Source: Chamaecrista fasciculata (taxonomy: Eukaryota; Streptophyta; Magnoliopsida; Fabales; Fabaceae). From it: a stretch of 64,000 nt of DNA. The DNA lies in the NCBI GenBank assembly GCA_003254925.1, contig QANZ01023366.1:846-64845 (forward strand), written 5' to 3'. The stretch's first letter is position 1, and every line of letters begins with the position of its first letter. Below, piece after piece: positions 20,928 through 31,781 of the stretch. The notes below the pieces were generated by a model. It saw only the letters and a list, made by a program, of their open reading frames with translations. It did no database searches and was not told the origin of the DNA. The position numbers and the translations under genes are program-made.

Positions 20928-21493
20928 TTTTATAGATGCATGTTACAAGTTTTGTTAAAGTAATTTTTTCTGTAAATTATATATGGATAATATAGAAAAT
21001 GAGAAAGCTTTATACTCCAATTACTGAGAAAAAAATGCCTGGAAAAACATGAATCAGATTGGAAATTCTCAAATTCTTTTTGTTCATTATTTTCCTCAAT
21101 AATGAGTTTCCCAGTAATCGAACTATAATAAACACGAGATCAAGGTTTAATCTATAAATGAGAATAATATTCTTTAAAAAAAAAAAAAGAGATAAAATGA
21201 ACCTCCAAATCCACATAAGACTATGGAGATTTATAACTTTTCATTGAGTTATTGGCAGAAAATGCTTTTCGTTGGAGATTTAGAAGCACAATGTGAAAGA
21301 AAATAATATAAATACAATATCTCAATAGATTTGATTTAAATGATAAACTTTATAAAATATAAAAATTCATCATTCTCGATATCTCTCGTGTTGTTTCTAA
21401 CACGAAAAGATCTAGATCTGATTAGATGAAAAAAAAAAAAAAGGAATATAGTGAAGAAACATTGAGAATGAAAATGAGAGGTGAATTAGACAT
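20928..21493. other. No gene recognised
   Basis: AT-rich DNA with short A-runs at 21178 and 21430. It holds nothing I can support beyond the possible splice donor near 21495. Confidence 0.4.
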
Positions 21494-21650
21494 ACCTGAG
21501 AGGCTGAAATGAAAGGGGAAATATTGAAAACTCAAAGTTGATAGAGAGAAAGTTTATCAACATGCAATACCAAAAGGTTCCGAATGAATGTTGAAGCCTA
21601 TATGATGAGAGAGATCATTTCCCTTTGGCATGATCCTTATTGTTATTTTT

Positions 21651-22338
21651 AGAGGAAATCTACTATTAGGTCACTGAATTTATATAAAGTCTACGAATCA
21701 ACCTTAAACAATTGAAATATAGGACTTGGTCCTTGAAATATTATAATCGTCAATGATTTGGTCTGAACCAAATTAAGAGACCAAAAAAAGAATAGGTCAA
21801 AGTATATTTTTGGTTTCATATATTTTGCTCAGACCTCAATTCGGTCCCTTTTTATTTTTGTTACACTTTTGGTCTTATATCTTTTGGTCAGGTACAAAAT
21901 TGATCCGATATATTTTTTGTAACATATTTGGTCTCAGATCTTTGTAAAAAGTTTCATCGTTAGTCTTACAATGTGAAACATTTTGCAAAGATATGAAACT
22001 AATTCTGCAATCTGACCAAAAGAAATATGAGACAAAATTTGCAACGTAACCAAAATATATGGAACCAAAAACGTAACGAAAAATATACGAGACCAAATTG
22101 AGAACGGTGTAAAAGATATGGGACCAAAAGTGAATTTTGACCACAAAAATAAAAATTCAACATAAATTTAAAGAAAAAATATAAAAATTCAAATTAGTTC
22201 AAATTCAGATACTAAATTGTGACAAAGACTAAATTATTGACAATTACAATATTTCAGGGACCAAATCGTGTATTTCAATTATTTAAAGACCGATTCATTT
22301 ACTCAATATTAATTTAGGGACCAAATAATAAATTTTCT
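21651..22338. mobile_element. Inverted-repeat element with a nested copy of another family
   Basis: The outer ends agaggaaatctactattagg and 'aataataaattttct' mirror each other and match the family at 17274-18296. A second element occupies 21795-22142. Confidence 0.6.
21795..22142. mobile_element. Nested Mutator-type MITE, 348 bp
   Basis: Opens GGTCAAAGTATATTTTTGG and closes GTGAATTTTGACC. The flanks aaaagaata and acaaaaata agree at seven of nine positions. Internal 'agatatgggaccaaaag' phrases relate it to 19374-19784. Confidence 0.7.
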
Positions 22339-23246
22339 ATTATTATTATTATTTTTCGGTAGAAGTAATGGTCTTTGTTCGTTAATACAACCATCGCTAC
22401 GTGTGTACACGACCAACGCTGGCCGTTGATGTGTTTTGTATGCCTTATGGAATGTATTTTCATTCCAGTGACTTATAAATTTTAATGGATTTGTCTTTGC
22501 TTTGTTGATTTATTGTATCTTAACCAGACAACCACTAATCAATTAATTAAAATGTAACACTTGGCAGTGATAACTTGTATATCGAATGTTTAAATTGATT
22601 TTAGATATATATTTTTAAGTTTATTTTGGTGTTAAATATTTCAAAAGTTTCATATTGGTCCTAAATATTTCCATTCAATTTCATTTTGATGTTTCCATTT
22701 ACTTTTATTTTGGTCTCAAATTATTGAATGTGATAATCTATCTCTCTTTTCAAGTTTGAATGTGATGAGTCTAGAGCTACTTATCACTTTTAATGAGTAC
22801 TTTCTCTATTCAGTTAGGACTGTCACCAAACGAGATCAAATTAGATACAGAAAGTGAACTTCTCGTTTCACGCTCTCAAACAAGCAAAGTTGATCATATC
22901 CCCATCCGTTTTAGATTCAAATGTAACAAGTTTAGAGTTACAAATTTCTCTTAATAAGTTCTTTTTCTACCCAATTGGTCTCGTCAATAGAAGAAATCAA
23001 ATCAAGTTCGAAAGTGAGTTTGAGATCAATTTTGCATAATTTTTCACTTTTTGGTCCCAAACACATTTTCAAACCTAATTTGGCTTTATTTACTGAAAGA
23101 AAAACATAGCTATAAACTCGTCACATTATCGAGATGAAAGACCCTTAATGTTACACTACCTAACAAGGGTCGTCATGGAATGGTTCACTGATACATACAC
23201 ACTTTTACACTACTTTAATGATTTGTTAGATGTTTTTTCATGCAGG
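22339..23246. repeat. Intergenic with a partial MITE (about 22600-23060)
   Basis: The sequence 'ctatctctcttttcaagttt', 'aatgtgatgagtctagagct' and 'ttttggtc' is one half of the family seen complete at 16413-17205. The other half is degraded. The rest is unique AT-rich DNA up to the edge of the retroelement block. Confidence 0.5.
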
Positions 23247-24282
23247 TTTGCCGACAAGGCTTTGCCGACAAGGCTTTTCCTCCAAGGCTTTGCCGACAAG
23301 GCTTTTCCTCCAAGGCTTGGCCTCCAGGGGTTGCCTCCAAGGGCTTTGCCGCCAGGGGTCTCCGCCAAGACTTTGCCGCCAAGGCCTTGCCGCTAGGGCT
23401 TTGCTCCCAAGGCTTCGCCTCCGAGGCTTTGCCACCACGGGATGTCTAAGTATGCAAGAGCAAGACACCCTCTGTAAGCTTTACATAGGCCACGCGCCAC
23501 CCACAACATCCTTACTTGGACAAGGTAGGGAATGTTGTGAAGGTAGGGGGGACGCCTCCCCTCTCCTTCTCCGGGAATAATTCTAGGATGTGGCTTGCTA
23601 GGATTGAAGTAAAGGCTTCTTCGTGCTTGACCACGATCGCTTTGAGTAAGCAAGGTAAGGACTTAGTCTTTAGTAAATGAAGTGATGTTCTTTTGAGCTC
23701 AGACCTTCCCGCCTTGCTTGCCAAGATACCCCACGTCACCCTCCCGTATCAACTCCTTTGAGTTGGCGGTTACCTTGTGTCCACGTCATCCTCTCCATCA
23801 AACCCGTAAGCTGACAACTACCTCACCTCCATTTTTCCACTTTCCCGCGTCTTACGTCCCACCTTCTCCATTTGCCCACTCTCCGTATTTTACGGAACCA
23901 TGTTCCCCATGTTCCTATTGATGCTCCACGCTCAGCATCACCCTTCAGCAATAACCGTCACTGTTAGTCACCCCTATAAATAGCCCCCTTACCCTTCAAA
24001 CGGGAGGTTGAACTTTTCTGAGTCGGAAACACAGAGATATCCCATTTGAGCTCTTACGAACATACTCTCATTTACTTTTGCACTAAGTTCTCTTGTCTTA
24101 CCGGTGCTTGTTCTTAGCGCTTTACTTCTTCCCTAACGAGAACTTCCCAAGAGTTATTCCATCATCTTGTTTAATTGTTGTCATTTACTTTGGTGATATT
24201 TTATTGCTGTTCATCTGTTGTTTTCCTGTGATTCATCTATTGTTGCTCTGGACCTTCGAGTATGAACCCCCTGTTCCCGGAA
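23247..24282 (+). repeat. LTR of element B1 (incomplete at its start)
   Basis: It begins inside the 14-bp minisatellite and ends GGAACA directly before the primer-binding site. It contains a TATA box (TATAAATA, 23975-23982) in the context 'cccctataaatagccccc'. It differs from the LTR at 30328 at scattered positions and has far fewer minisatellite units. Confidence 0.85.
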
Positions 24283-24319
24283 CATTTTGGCGACTTCACT
24301 GGGGAGGGAGAGCAATTCA

Positions 24320-25489
24320 ATGGATTCTCAGAACGATGCTGTTGCTGTGGCTGCTGCTGCTGCAAAAGGAAAGGCTGTGAGGAGGAACAATGAAGGCATG
24401 CGCGATGATCATACCATGCGGATGGAAGGAGAAGAAGTGGCGGGTGAGCACGAACGTGTCCCTCGCAGGGAGCAAGGACAGGCTAGTGATGCAGTTGGTG
24501 AGCATGGACGCGTTCTTCATAGGGAGCAAGGCCAAGGCAGTGCCGGTGATGAAGCTGCCAGCGAGCATGTGGTGGTTTCGTCGACATTGTTGGAGACCAT
24601 ACTTAACAACCAGAGGACTATGCATGAGTTTATGCTCACACTGATGAGAGGGCGTTCTTCTCAGCCTCCACAAAACCCAGAAGCAGAGGAGACACACGGA
24701 ACCCACGAGCAGGAGAGGATTACGGAGGAACTATTTCCAAATCCCCCTACCCGCCGCAGAAGTTCAATTACAAGAACAGAGGATGCTGATGATGTCCAAG
24801 AGGTGAGAGCTAAAACGCCCAGAGTCACCCCTCAGGCAGATAATGAGTACGTGACCAAAGAAGATTTGAAGAAGTTGCTGGACTCGAAGAAGCAGATGAT
24901 TGTTGCAGACATCGATTTCCGGCCACCATACCCTCAATGGGTAGCTATGAAGTCATACCCCATTGGATACACGCCGCACAAGTTTCGCAAATTTGATGGG
25001 AAAACCGGACATGCTAGGGAACACGTTATGTGCTTCATTGATGATCTTGGTATCTTCGGCCAAGACAAGGAGCTGCGACTCAGGGAATTTTCGAAGTCGC
25101 TCAAGGGGAAAGCTTACACTTGGTATTGCAAACTTGCTCCGGAGTCAATTCCTTCTTGGGAGGAGATGGTGACGGCTTTCTGTGGAAAATTCTTGGAGTC
25201 TCATCCAATCGTACACATCATGGACCTCGGCAGGGTCAAGCAGCGTGCCAATGAGGATGCAGTGACATTTGTCAAGAGGTACCGAGACCTAGCAGTAGAA
25301 TGCAAGGAGCCAATGGCAGAAGCGGACTTGGTGTATGGGTGCGTTTCCAATATGAGCAGCAGTGTAAGGTTGTTCCTTGAACAGGCGAATATCACGACCT
25401 TCTCGGAGCTCATTGAGAGAGCCAAGAAGACAGTTTCATCAATTCGTAAAGTGAATAAAGTGACGAGTAAGAGTGAAGGGGTTCCCCTC
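24320..25489 (+). CDS. gag part of element B1
   Basis: It starts at the ATG giving MDSQNDAVAVAAAAAKGKAVRR. Two imperfect EHxRVxxREQGQ repeats lie near residues 45-80. The gag domain follows (about 220-390): FRKFDGKTGHAREHVMCFIDDLG, AYTWYCKLAPESIPSWEEMVTAFCGKF and TFVKRYRDLAVECKEPMAEADLV. This is the particle protein of a Tat-type element. It is part of a broken element, with near-identical relatives in B2 and B3. Confidence 0.8.
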
Positions 25490-26120
25490 ATTCACTTGTA
25501 CCAACAACGAAGCGGAGTATGAAGCCTTGGTCTTGGGGCTGTCTATAGCACTGGAGATGGGCATTGAGCACATTCTTATCAAAGGAGACTCTAATTTGGT
25601 GGTAAAGCAAGTCACTGGTCAGTTCGGAGTCAAGGAGCCTTCTTTAGCCTCTTACAGGGAGCGTGTTCTCAGTTTGGCTAGGGCTTTCAAGAGCTTTAAA
25701 TTTCAGCATGTCCCACGAGCTGAAAATAGACAAGCAGATGCCTTAGCTTCGTTTGGAGCCAAGGTTCATTTAGATGGAGACCAGGTGAAGACCTTCGCTA
25801 CAGCTAAGAGAATGCAACCTTGTAGCGTCCTTCACCTCCCTTGTCACGATGTGGAGGATGGTGGTTGGCGTCAAGATATTATCCGTAAATTGAAATCCCC
25901 AAGGTCTTCAGACTTAGCCACTTTGAAGGAGTTTTATCTCTTGGAGGAGAAGCTTTATAAGAAAAGTTCCGACGGCTTGTTGATGAGATGTGTTTCATTG
26001 CTTGAAGGGAGAAACAGGATGCTTGAGTTAATGGACTACATGTGCAGGGGGCCTACATGTTCATACTATGTCTGAGAAGACTCAATGGGATAATGGAGAC
26101 AATTATAATAAAAAAAAAAC

Positions 26121-26126
26121 TTTATT
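26121..26126 (-). terminator. AATAAA polyadenylation signal of the antisense gene (B1)
   Basis: On the minus strand AATAAA lies 114 bases after the antisense stop codon and is followed by a T-run. The same signal lies at the same place in the sister copy (38558-38563). Confidence 0.5.
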
Positions 26127-26239
26127 ATGATTAAATGAGCATAGCATACATGCGCTTCCGTGTCAAAAAAAAAAAACAAAAACAAAATAAAAGTACTCTT
26201 AAGACACTCGAGTTCCAAAACATAGGATTTCAAAGAAGA

Positions 26240-29200
26240 CTAGATGAAGAATATGGGAGATTCATCCTTCCCATCATCCTTAATAGCCTGCGACTCACTC
26301 CTCTTTTCTTGCATCTTGGTGTTCAACTCCAGTATCTTGTCATTTAACTCCTGCACTTGGGCGTTTAATTCTTGTAGTTGGGCGTCCAACTCACGTATTT
26401 CGGCGTCCAACTTCCTGTCTCTTTCCTGAACGGTTTCAACTCCCAAATGACGTTCCCATGCTTTTGAAATAGATTCCTTTAAGATAGATAGGAAAGGACC
26501 ATCAAATTTGTAAACTTCCAGGAGGCTAACATGAATATCCATCTTCTCTTTTGACTCTCTGTTCATAGTTGACGAGGTAGTATTTGCCAGCATGACAAGC
26601 AAGCCACTCAGAACTCTGAAAGAATCTTCAATCATCTTAGGGTCCCAAGTAGAAGGTGTATCCATCAAGTTCCGATGCTCGAGCAGAACTTTCTTTAACA
26701 ACGTCTTCTCGTTCTCGCTCAAAGAATGAGTCACATCTTGCATCCATTGAGAAACTGTCTCGGAATCCATGTCAGAAGTCCCTAAAGGACTCTTCGAAGA
26801 AGCACGTTGAGGAGGGGGATTTTCCTCTGACGATTCAATCCCACAAATAACTTCGGTCTTTGTTGAAGATTCTGTGAGAGCCAAGAGAGTATAGGATCAA
26901 AAAAAAAAAATAATAAATAAGAAAGTTCAATCTAAGGCGTTTTAAAAATAAAGGAGGAGTTTTAACCTTTAGATAACTCTGTACTTAAAGGAAGAGGCTG
27001 ACCCATGTCCGCATCGTTGATTCTATCATCAAGAACAGTGGGGGCCTGTAAAGCTTCAGGAGGCGCGGTCTTATCAATTCGATTGATAGATCTTTCTTGG
27101 GGCTTTGAAGATGAGGAAGGAGGAAAGTCGACATCTATCGGAATGTTTGGAGCACTTGGTTGGTCCGGATTGATAGATTCCTAAAAAAAAATAGCGTGAA
27201 AGGTGTAAGAATACATTTGTTAACAAATCATACAAGTGGTCACAGAAGCATAAAGATTAAACAAAGGAGGAGATACCTGAACAGGTGATGAAGGAGGAGG
27301 GGACTTCTGTTTTGCACTTGCCGTCTTCTTTTGAGGAGCCGGTGTCGGGCTAGAAGAAGGGTCTCTTTTCCTTTTAGAAGGCGAAGAGTCCTTGGCGGCG
27401 TTTGTGCTCCGAGAGCAGTAATAAAGAGTGTCCATCATAAGGATGGGAGGTATAGCCATCTATGGGCCTCTCTCCTTAAGATATGATGTCAATTCTTTCT
27501 TCTTGTCTACCCAGTTTCTTGCCCACGACTGACCAGGGGATCCAAGGTAGGTAGCAGAGGCATGGAAATCACGATCTATCAAGTTGATGCGCCTTTGAGG
27601 GAACTTATTAAAAGTTAGCCATGAGCTGGTATCCTTGACAAATGAGGGACGTACCAGTCCGCAGACCCCTTGGTCAAAGCCTAGCTGGCGAGCTACTCGT
27701 TGAGGGTTGTATGTCGCACTCACCATTTGAGCTCTCATCTTCCAGCATACATCCAAAGTGATGAAAGAAGGGAAAGTGCACGGATATAAGCATACCTTCC
27801 AAAAGTCTTGGAGGGATTCTCTGCTTTCGCCATCTGCCGCTCTACCTGCTGTCATAGCCTTGTAAAAGGCGTTGAAGTGCTCATACCCATCGTGCCTGGC
27901 AGTATAGGGACGAGCTATGAAGAGGTCGTCTTGGTCCAATACGTCTTTCAGTGGAAGCTTTCGCCGGCCGGTTTCCCACATCCTTGCCCAATAACGCACG
28001 GAACTCGCGTCACTTTTCAAGCGAGAAGGGCCATAACTTTTGAATCTTTCGAAAAGGAATACTTGGAGGAAAGCGATGTCTGCATAGGAGTTCACCGTAT
28101 ATCGTCCTGACGAGGCCGTTGTCTGTAGGCATAGCTGGTCTAACCGAGAGTATAGCGTCCCAAGGTAAAGGGGAGCTAGTGGAAGCCTGCGGCCGGAAGC
28201 AAGAAGAGCAGCAAGTGTAAACATGGCCGGATGAATGCTGTCCTGAGGGGGACCTGGGAACACATATCGATCCAGCCAAAAAGATATTAAAGCCGGGAGA
28301 ACTAAGGGACTCTTGGCCATGGACCCCTTTTCTGCCACGGTGCCTTCTTTATTAACAGTCCCGAAGAAGCGCTTTATCCACCCGGGGTAATTGGTCTTGG
28401 GAGACTCCTTCAAAGCTTTAGCAACCCCGGTCACTGAAGAAGGCAGAGCTTGGGATGAGGTAACATCAAAGTCCCCAAGAGTAGGCAACCTCAATAGCAC
28501 GTGCACATCCTCTAATGTGGGAGTGAATTCCCCCCAATTAGCAAAGAAGGTGTGAGATATAGTGCTCCACCGTTGAATGAGAAAGCCTAAATCGTTATCG
28601 TTGCGGGAAACATGGAACTTGGCTGAGATCTGAATGGCTCCCAAGATGCCGACTTCATCTAGAATATCTCTCTGCTCTTTGTCCTTTGACACTGTTGCTA
28701 CCCACGTTGACCAGCCCTTGGTGGGTTCGGCTTTGGTGGCGATTCTGACCTTGCTGGGAAGGACGTCGCCTTTAGCAATCGCGGCACCTAAGATGGTTGT
28801 CATTATCCACTTGTCACTCTCCCCGGCGATAGTTGGAGGATCCCTGAGCCTGCTGTCTTCCTTTGTTTTCAAGGAGAAGCGAGTCTTTAGGAATGCGTTG
28901 AGTACATTTTTGCAGTCGGACAAGGGGGGCGCGACTGCTGGAAGGATTCTAACGTTTTCGCGGAATGGAGCCATATGAGGGATTGACGTGTCAACAACGG
29001 AGAAGGGTGTGTTAGAGCTGTCAGAATCTTTAATGTAAGCATCATTGCCATCCTCCCTTGTGTCGGCACCCGTGCCTTCAGCATCGCTATCAGTCTCGGC
29101 GTCGCGAGGACTCCACTGCCTCGGAATGTGGTCCACGCTTTTATGGGAAACGCCCTCGGCACTCCTAGTCCCTGAAGATCGAGGCATCCTAGGCCCCGTG

Positions 29201-29399
29201 CCGCGATCAACTCCCCTGTCTCCAAGCCCCTAAGCTGGCTAGACCTCGGCGTATGTTCTTTGTTGAATCTCGGCGCGTACCCCGTATCATCGGCATCACC
29301 TCGGCTCGTTCCAGCACCTGGCGGAAATCTCCCCGTTGCTCCGAAATGATTCACCTCCAAGTTCGTGGCACGCTTAGTCTGCTTAGTCCTGGCCATCAT
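26240..29399 (-). CDS. Antisense extra gene of element B1: plant mobile domain (PMD) protein with C-terminal coiled coil
   Basis: The gene reads opposite to gag. The N-terminus is MMARTKQTKRATNLEV, then an acidic linker. A PMD-type domain follows, with GFLIQRWSTISHTFFANWGEFTPTLEDVHVLLRLPTLGDFD, FWLDRYVFPGPP and LAPLYLGTLYSRLDQL. Then come a basic patch (PPSKRKRDPSSSPTPAPQKK, a likely nuclear signal in the sister copy) and a coiled coil ending near 26240 with LQELNAQVQELNDKILELN heptads. The open segments (about 29399-27280, near 27180-26970, and 26884-26240) are separated by GT-AG bounded gaps, also present in the copy at 35303, which suggests splicing. PMD proteins such as Arabidopsis MAIN/MAIL1 are nuclear and act in silencing and genome stability; PMDs are also known from transposons. 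The role here is unknown. Confidence 0.7.
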
Positions 29400-29483
29400 G
29401 GTCGATCGTCAAAAGCAACTGCAATTAAAAGAAGCAAGGATTATCAGCTAAAAAAAAAAGGGGGAGAGGCGGAGAATCGTAAA

Positions 29484-29503
29484 ATATACATATATATATA
29501 TAC
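29484..29503 (-). promoter_or_regulatory. TATA-rich stretch upstream of the antisense gene of B1
   Basis: An alternating TA tract lies about 85-105 bases upstream of the first ATG of the antisense gene, at a reasonable TATA-box distance from a short 5' UTR. Simple AT repeats are common here, so this is suggestive only. Confidence 0.3.
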
Positions 29504-30137
29504 ACTTGGATGGGGCGTGGAAGCTATCTCGAACAGAAGAATATTCTGCTCACAAGCACATAGAGGCGCCACAGGAGACAAAGAAAGAAACGAAATCTTG
29601 GAGAATGATAAAGAAAGGCATACTTAGGCGTCACACACACGAAAAAGAAAGAAGAGACAGAAAGAAGAATGCGAAGCAAAACCTGGATATGGACATGAGA
29701 TTGATGCATTCAATATAATTCCTCCTCTCAAGCATGTATAGACGCCAAAGGTACGTTTTACACGTTTTGCTTGTGGAATATGCGCACAACCTACATGCCT
29801 TTGGTATATATAATATATGCGAGTATCTGTAATTAGCTATAATCATGGGATGTAATCATGTGAGTATCTATAATTATGGGATATAGAATCTTGCCGTTTT
29901 AAGAAAAACAAGGAAATAAATAAATAAGGAGTATTTAGGGTGCATGAGATGTTGAAATAGGAAGCCTATTTATTCCATTATTAATGCTCTTATTTATTAA
30001 TTGATATAAGCTCTCAAGTTGGATCCGAATTCAAATGTTAAAACAGATTTGATAAGATATTTAGTTGATTGATCATTTGTTTGTTTAGATTTAGAATCAA
30101 GTAAAATTTCAACTTTGAAAAGATTTAGAATATGGGT

Positions 30138-30138
30138 N
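30138..30138. other. Single undetermined base (N) at a seam; others at 33682 and 34879
   Basis: Each N lies where the sequence switches from one retroelement segment to another or to a repeat copy. Single Ns at such places commonly mark a scaffold or gap-closing join, so the local order should be read with caution. Confidence 0.7.
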
Positions 30139-30327
30139 AGTGCGATGGGGATAATCTCCACGTAAGACATATCAACTACGCACATCCTGCCTTAAAGAGA
30201 AGGTCAAAGAGGATAAGTATAAGTTAAATCCGTCCATGGGACAGTAAACATAAGTACACACCATCCTGTCTCTATGCACATGCACATGGGCTTAGAGCTT
30301 CTCCATATACATGTGTAGGGGGCCTAA

Positions 30328-31746
30328 TGTTCCTACATGGCTCCTATTTTTATAATTAATTAATTATTAAGGAAATTGATTAATTAAGTACCTTCCATAG
30401 CGAGGCTTTGCCGCCAAGGGTTTGCCGACAAGGCTTTGCCGACAAGGCTTTGCCTCCAAGGCTCTGCCTCCAAGGCTCTGCCGCCAAGGCTCTGCCTCCA
30501 AGGCTTTGCCGACAAGGCTTTGCCTCCAAGGCTTTGCCTCCAAGGCTTTGCCTCCAAGGCTCTGCCGACAAGGCTTTGCCTCCAAGGCTTTGTCTCTAAG
30601 GCTCCGCCTCCAAGGCTTTGCCTCCAAGGGTTGCCGCCAGGGGTCCCCGTCAAGGGTTGCCGCCAGGGCTTTGCCGCCAGGGGTTGCCTCCAAGGGCTTT
30701 GCCGCCAGGGGTCTCCGCCAAGACTTTGCCGCCAAGGCCTTGCCGCCAGGGGTCCCCGTCAAGGGTTGCCGCCATGGCTTTGCCGCCAGGGGTTGCCTCC
30801 AAGGGCTTTGCCGCCAGGGGTCTCCGCCAAGACTTTGCCGCCAAGGCCTTGCCGCCGGGGCTTTGCTCCCAAGGCTTCGCCTCCGAGGCTTTGCCACCAC
30901 GGGATGTCTAAGTATGCAGGAGCAAGACACCCTCTGTAAGCTTTACATAGGCCACGCGCCACCCACAACATCCTTACTTGGACAAGGTAGGGAATGTTGT
31001 GAAGGTAGGGGGGACAACTCCCCTCTCCTTCTCCGGGAATAATTCTAGGATGTGGCTTGGTAGGATTGAAGTAAAGGCTTCTTCGTGCTTGACCACGATC
31101 GCTTTGAGTAAGCAAGGTAAGGACTGAGTCTTTAGTAAATGAAGTGATGTTCTTTTGAGCTCAGACCTTCCCGCCTTGCTTGCCAAGATACCCCACGTCA
31201 CCCTCCCGTATCAACTCCTTTGAGTTGGCGGTTACCTTGTGTCCACGTCATCCTCTCCATCAAACCCGTAAGCTGACAACTACCTCACCTCCATTTTTCC
31301 ACTTTCCCGCGTCTTACGTCCCACCTTCTCCATTTGCCCACTCTCCGTATTTTACGGAACCATGTTCCCCATGTTACTATTGATGCTCCACGCTCAGCAT
31401 CACCCTTCAGCAATAACCGTCATTGTTAGTCACCCCTATAAATAGCCCCCTTACCCTTCAAACGGGAGGTTGAACTTTTCTGAGTCGGAAACACAAAGAT
31501 ATCCCATTTGAGCTCTTACAAACATACTCTCATTTACTTTTGCACTAAGTTCTCTTGTCTTACCGGTGCTTGTTCTTAGCGCTTTACTTCTTCCCTAACG
31601 AGAACTTCCCAAGAGTTATTCCATCATCTTGTTTAATTGTTGTCATTTACTTTGGTGATATTTTATTGTTGTTCATCTGTTGTTTTCTTGTGATTCATCT
31701 ATTGTTGCTCTGGACCTCCGAGTACGAACCCCCTGTTCCCGGAACA
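30328..31746 (+). repeat. LTR of the second Tat family, complete copy (1419 bp), element B2
   Basis: It opens TGTTCCTACATGGCTCC and closes CCCGGAACA, giving TGTTCC/GGAACA inverted ends. It contains a 14-bp minisatellite (about 30400-30895) and a TATA box at 31437-31444. The primer-binding site (TTTTGGCGACTTCACTGGGG) follows directly. It is nearly identical to the LTR at 45213-46602 in inverse orientation. Confidence 0.9.
30400..30895. repeat. 14-bp GC-rich minisatellite in the LTR
   Basis: The unit is close to (g/t)(a/c)caaggct(t/c)tgcc, repeated roughly 18 times in tandem to about 30630. Longer composite units with 'aagggttgccgccaggggtc' follow. The arrays in the three LTR copies differ in length: short at 23247-23440, long here and at 46060-46540. 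Because 14 is not a multiple of three and the unit lacks stop triplets, long open frames appear in several frames on both strands; these are not genes. Confidence 0.92.
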
Positions 31747-31781
31747 TTTTGGCGACTTCACTGGGGAGGGAGAGCAATTCA

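Larger units (their letters stand above)
18866..21495 (-). other. Possible 5' UTR intron of the LEA_2 gene
   Basis: Two bases upstream of the LEA_2 ATG the minus strand reads AATTTGCAG, a good acceptor. At 21496 a CT-rich stretch (cctttcatttcagcctctcag) is followed by GTATGTCTAATTC, a good donor. If they pair, a 5' UTR exon lies at about 21496-21620 and the intron is 2.6 kb, again full of MITEs. This rests on motifs only. Confidence 0.35.
23247..30327 (+). mobile_element. Element B1: Tat-lineage Ty3/gypsy, internally deleted copy (broken)
   Basis: In the plus direction the parts are an incomplete LTR (23247-24282), a primer-binding site (TTTTGGCGACTTCACTGGGG at 24283), and gag (from 24320 to about 25.5 kb). 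A small piece of pol from the second RNase H side follows (about 25.5-26.0 kb), then the family's antisense extra gene (26240-29399, minus), and a 3' non-coding part running into the LTR at 30328. Most of pol is missing. It is a broken fossil with about two large losses. Its LTR is very like those of B2 and B3, so it is young by plant standards. A single N at 30138 makes continuity with 30328 uncertain. Confidence 0.8.
29400..30327. other. 3' non-coding region of element B1, with AT-rich sequence and an N
   Basis: 29936-30137 is the inverse of 35100-35312 in B3. After the N at 30138, 30225-30327 carries a motif set (tccgtccatgggacagtaaa, then catatacatgtgtaggggg) like that at 38620-38730. The end is the purine-rich tract 'tgtagggggcctaa' directly before the LTR start TGTTCC at 30328, the expected place of the polypurine tract. 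No separate gene is seen. Confidence 0.6.

Noticed and set aside
30400-30895. CRISPR-like array of short repeats
   Set aside because: The units are directly adjacent with no unique spacers, and the setting is an LTR in plant DNA.
30367-31042. Overlapping long open frames on both strands (also near 23240-23580 and 45917-46563)
   Set aside because: They are produced by the 14-bp minisatellite, which lacks stop triplets in several frames. The predicted proteins are monotonous repeats (PPRLCLQGFA, WRQSLGGKAL) with no other support.
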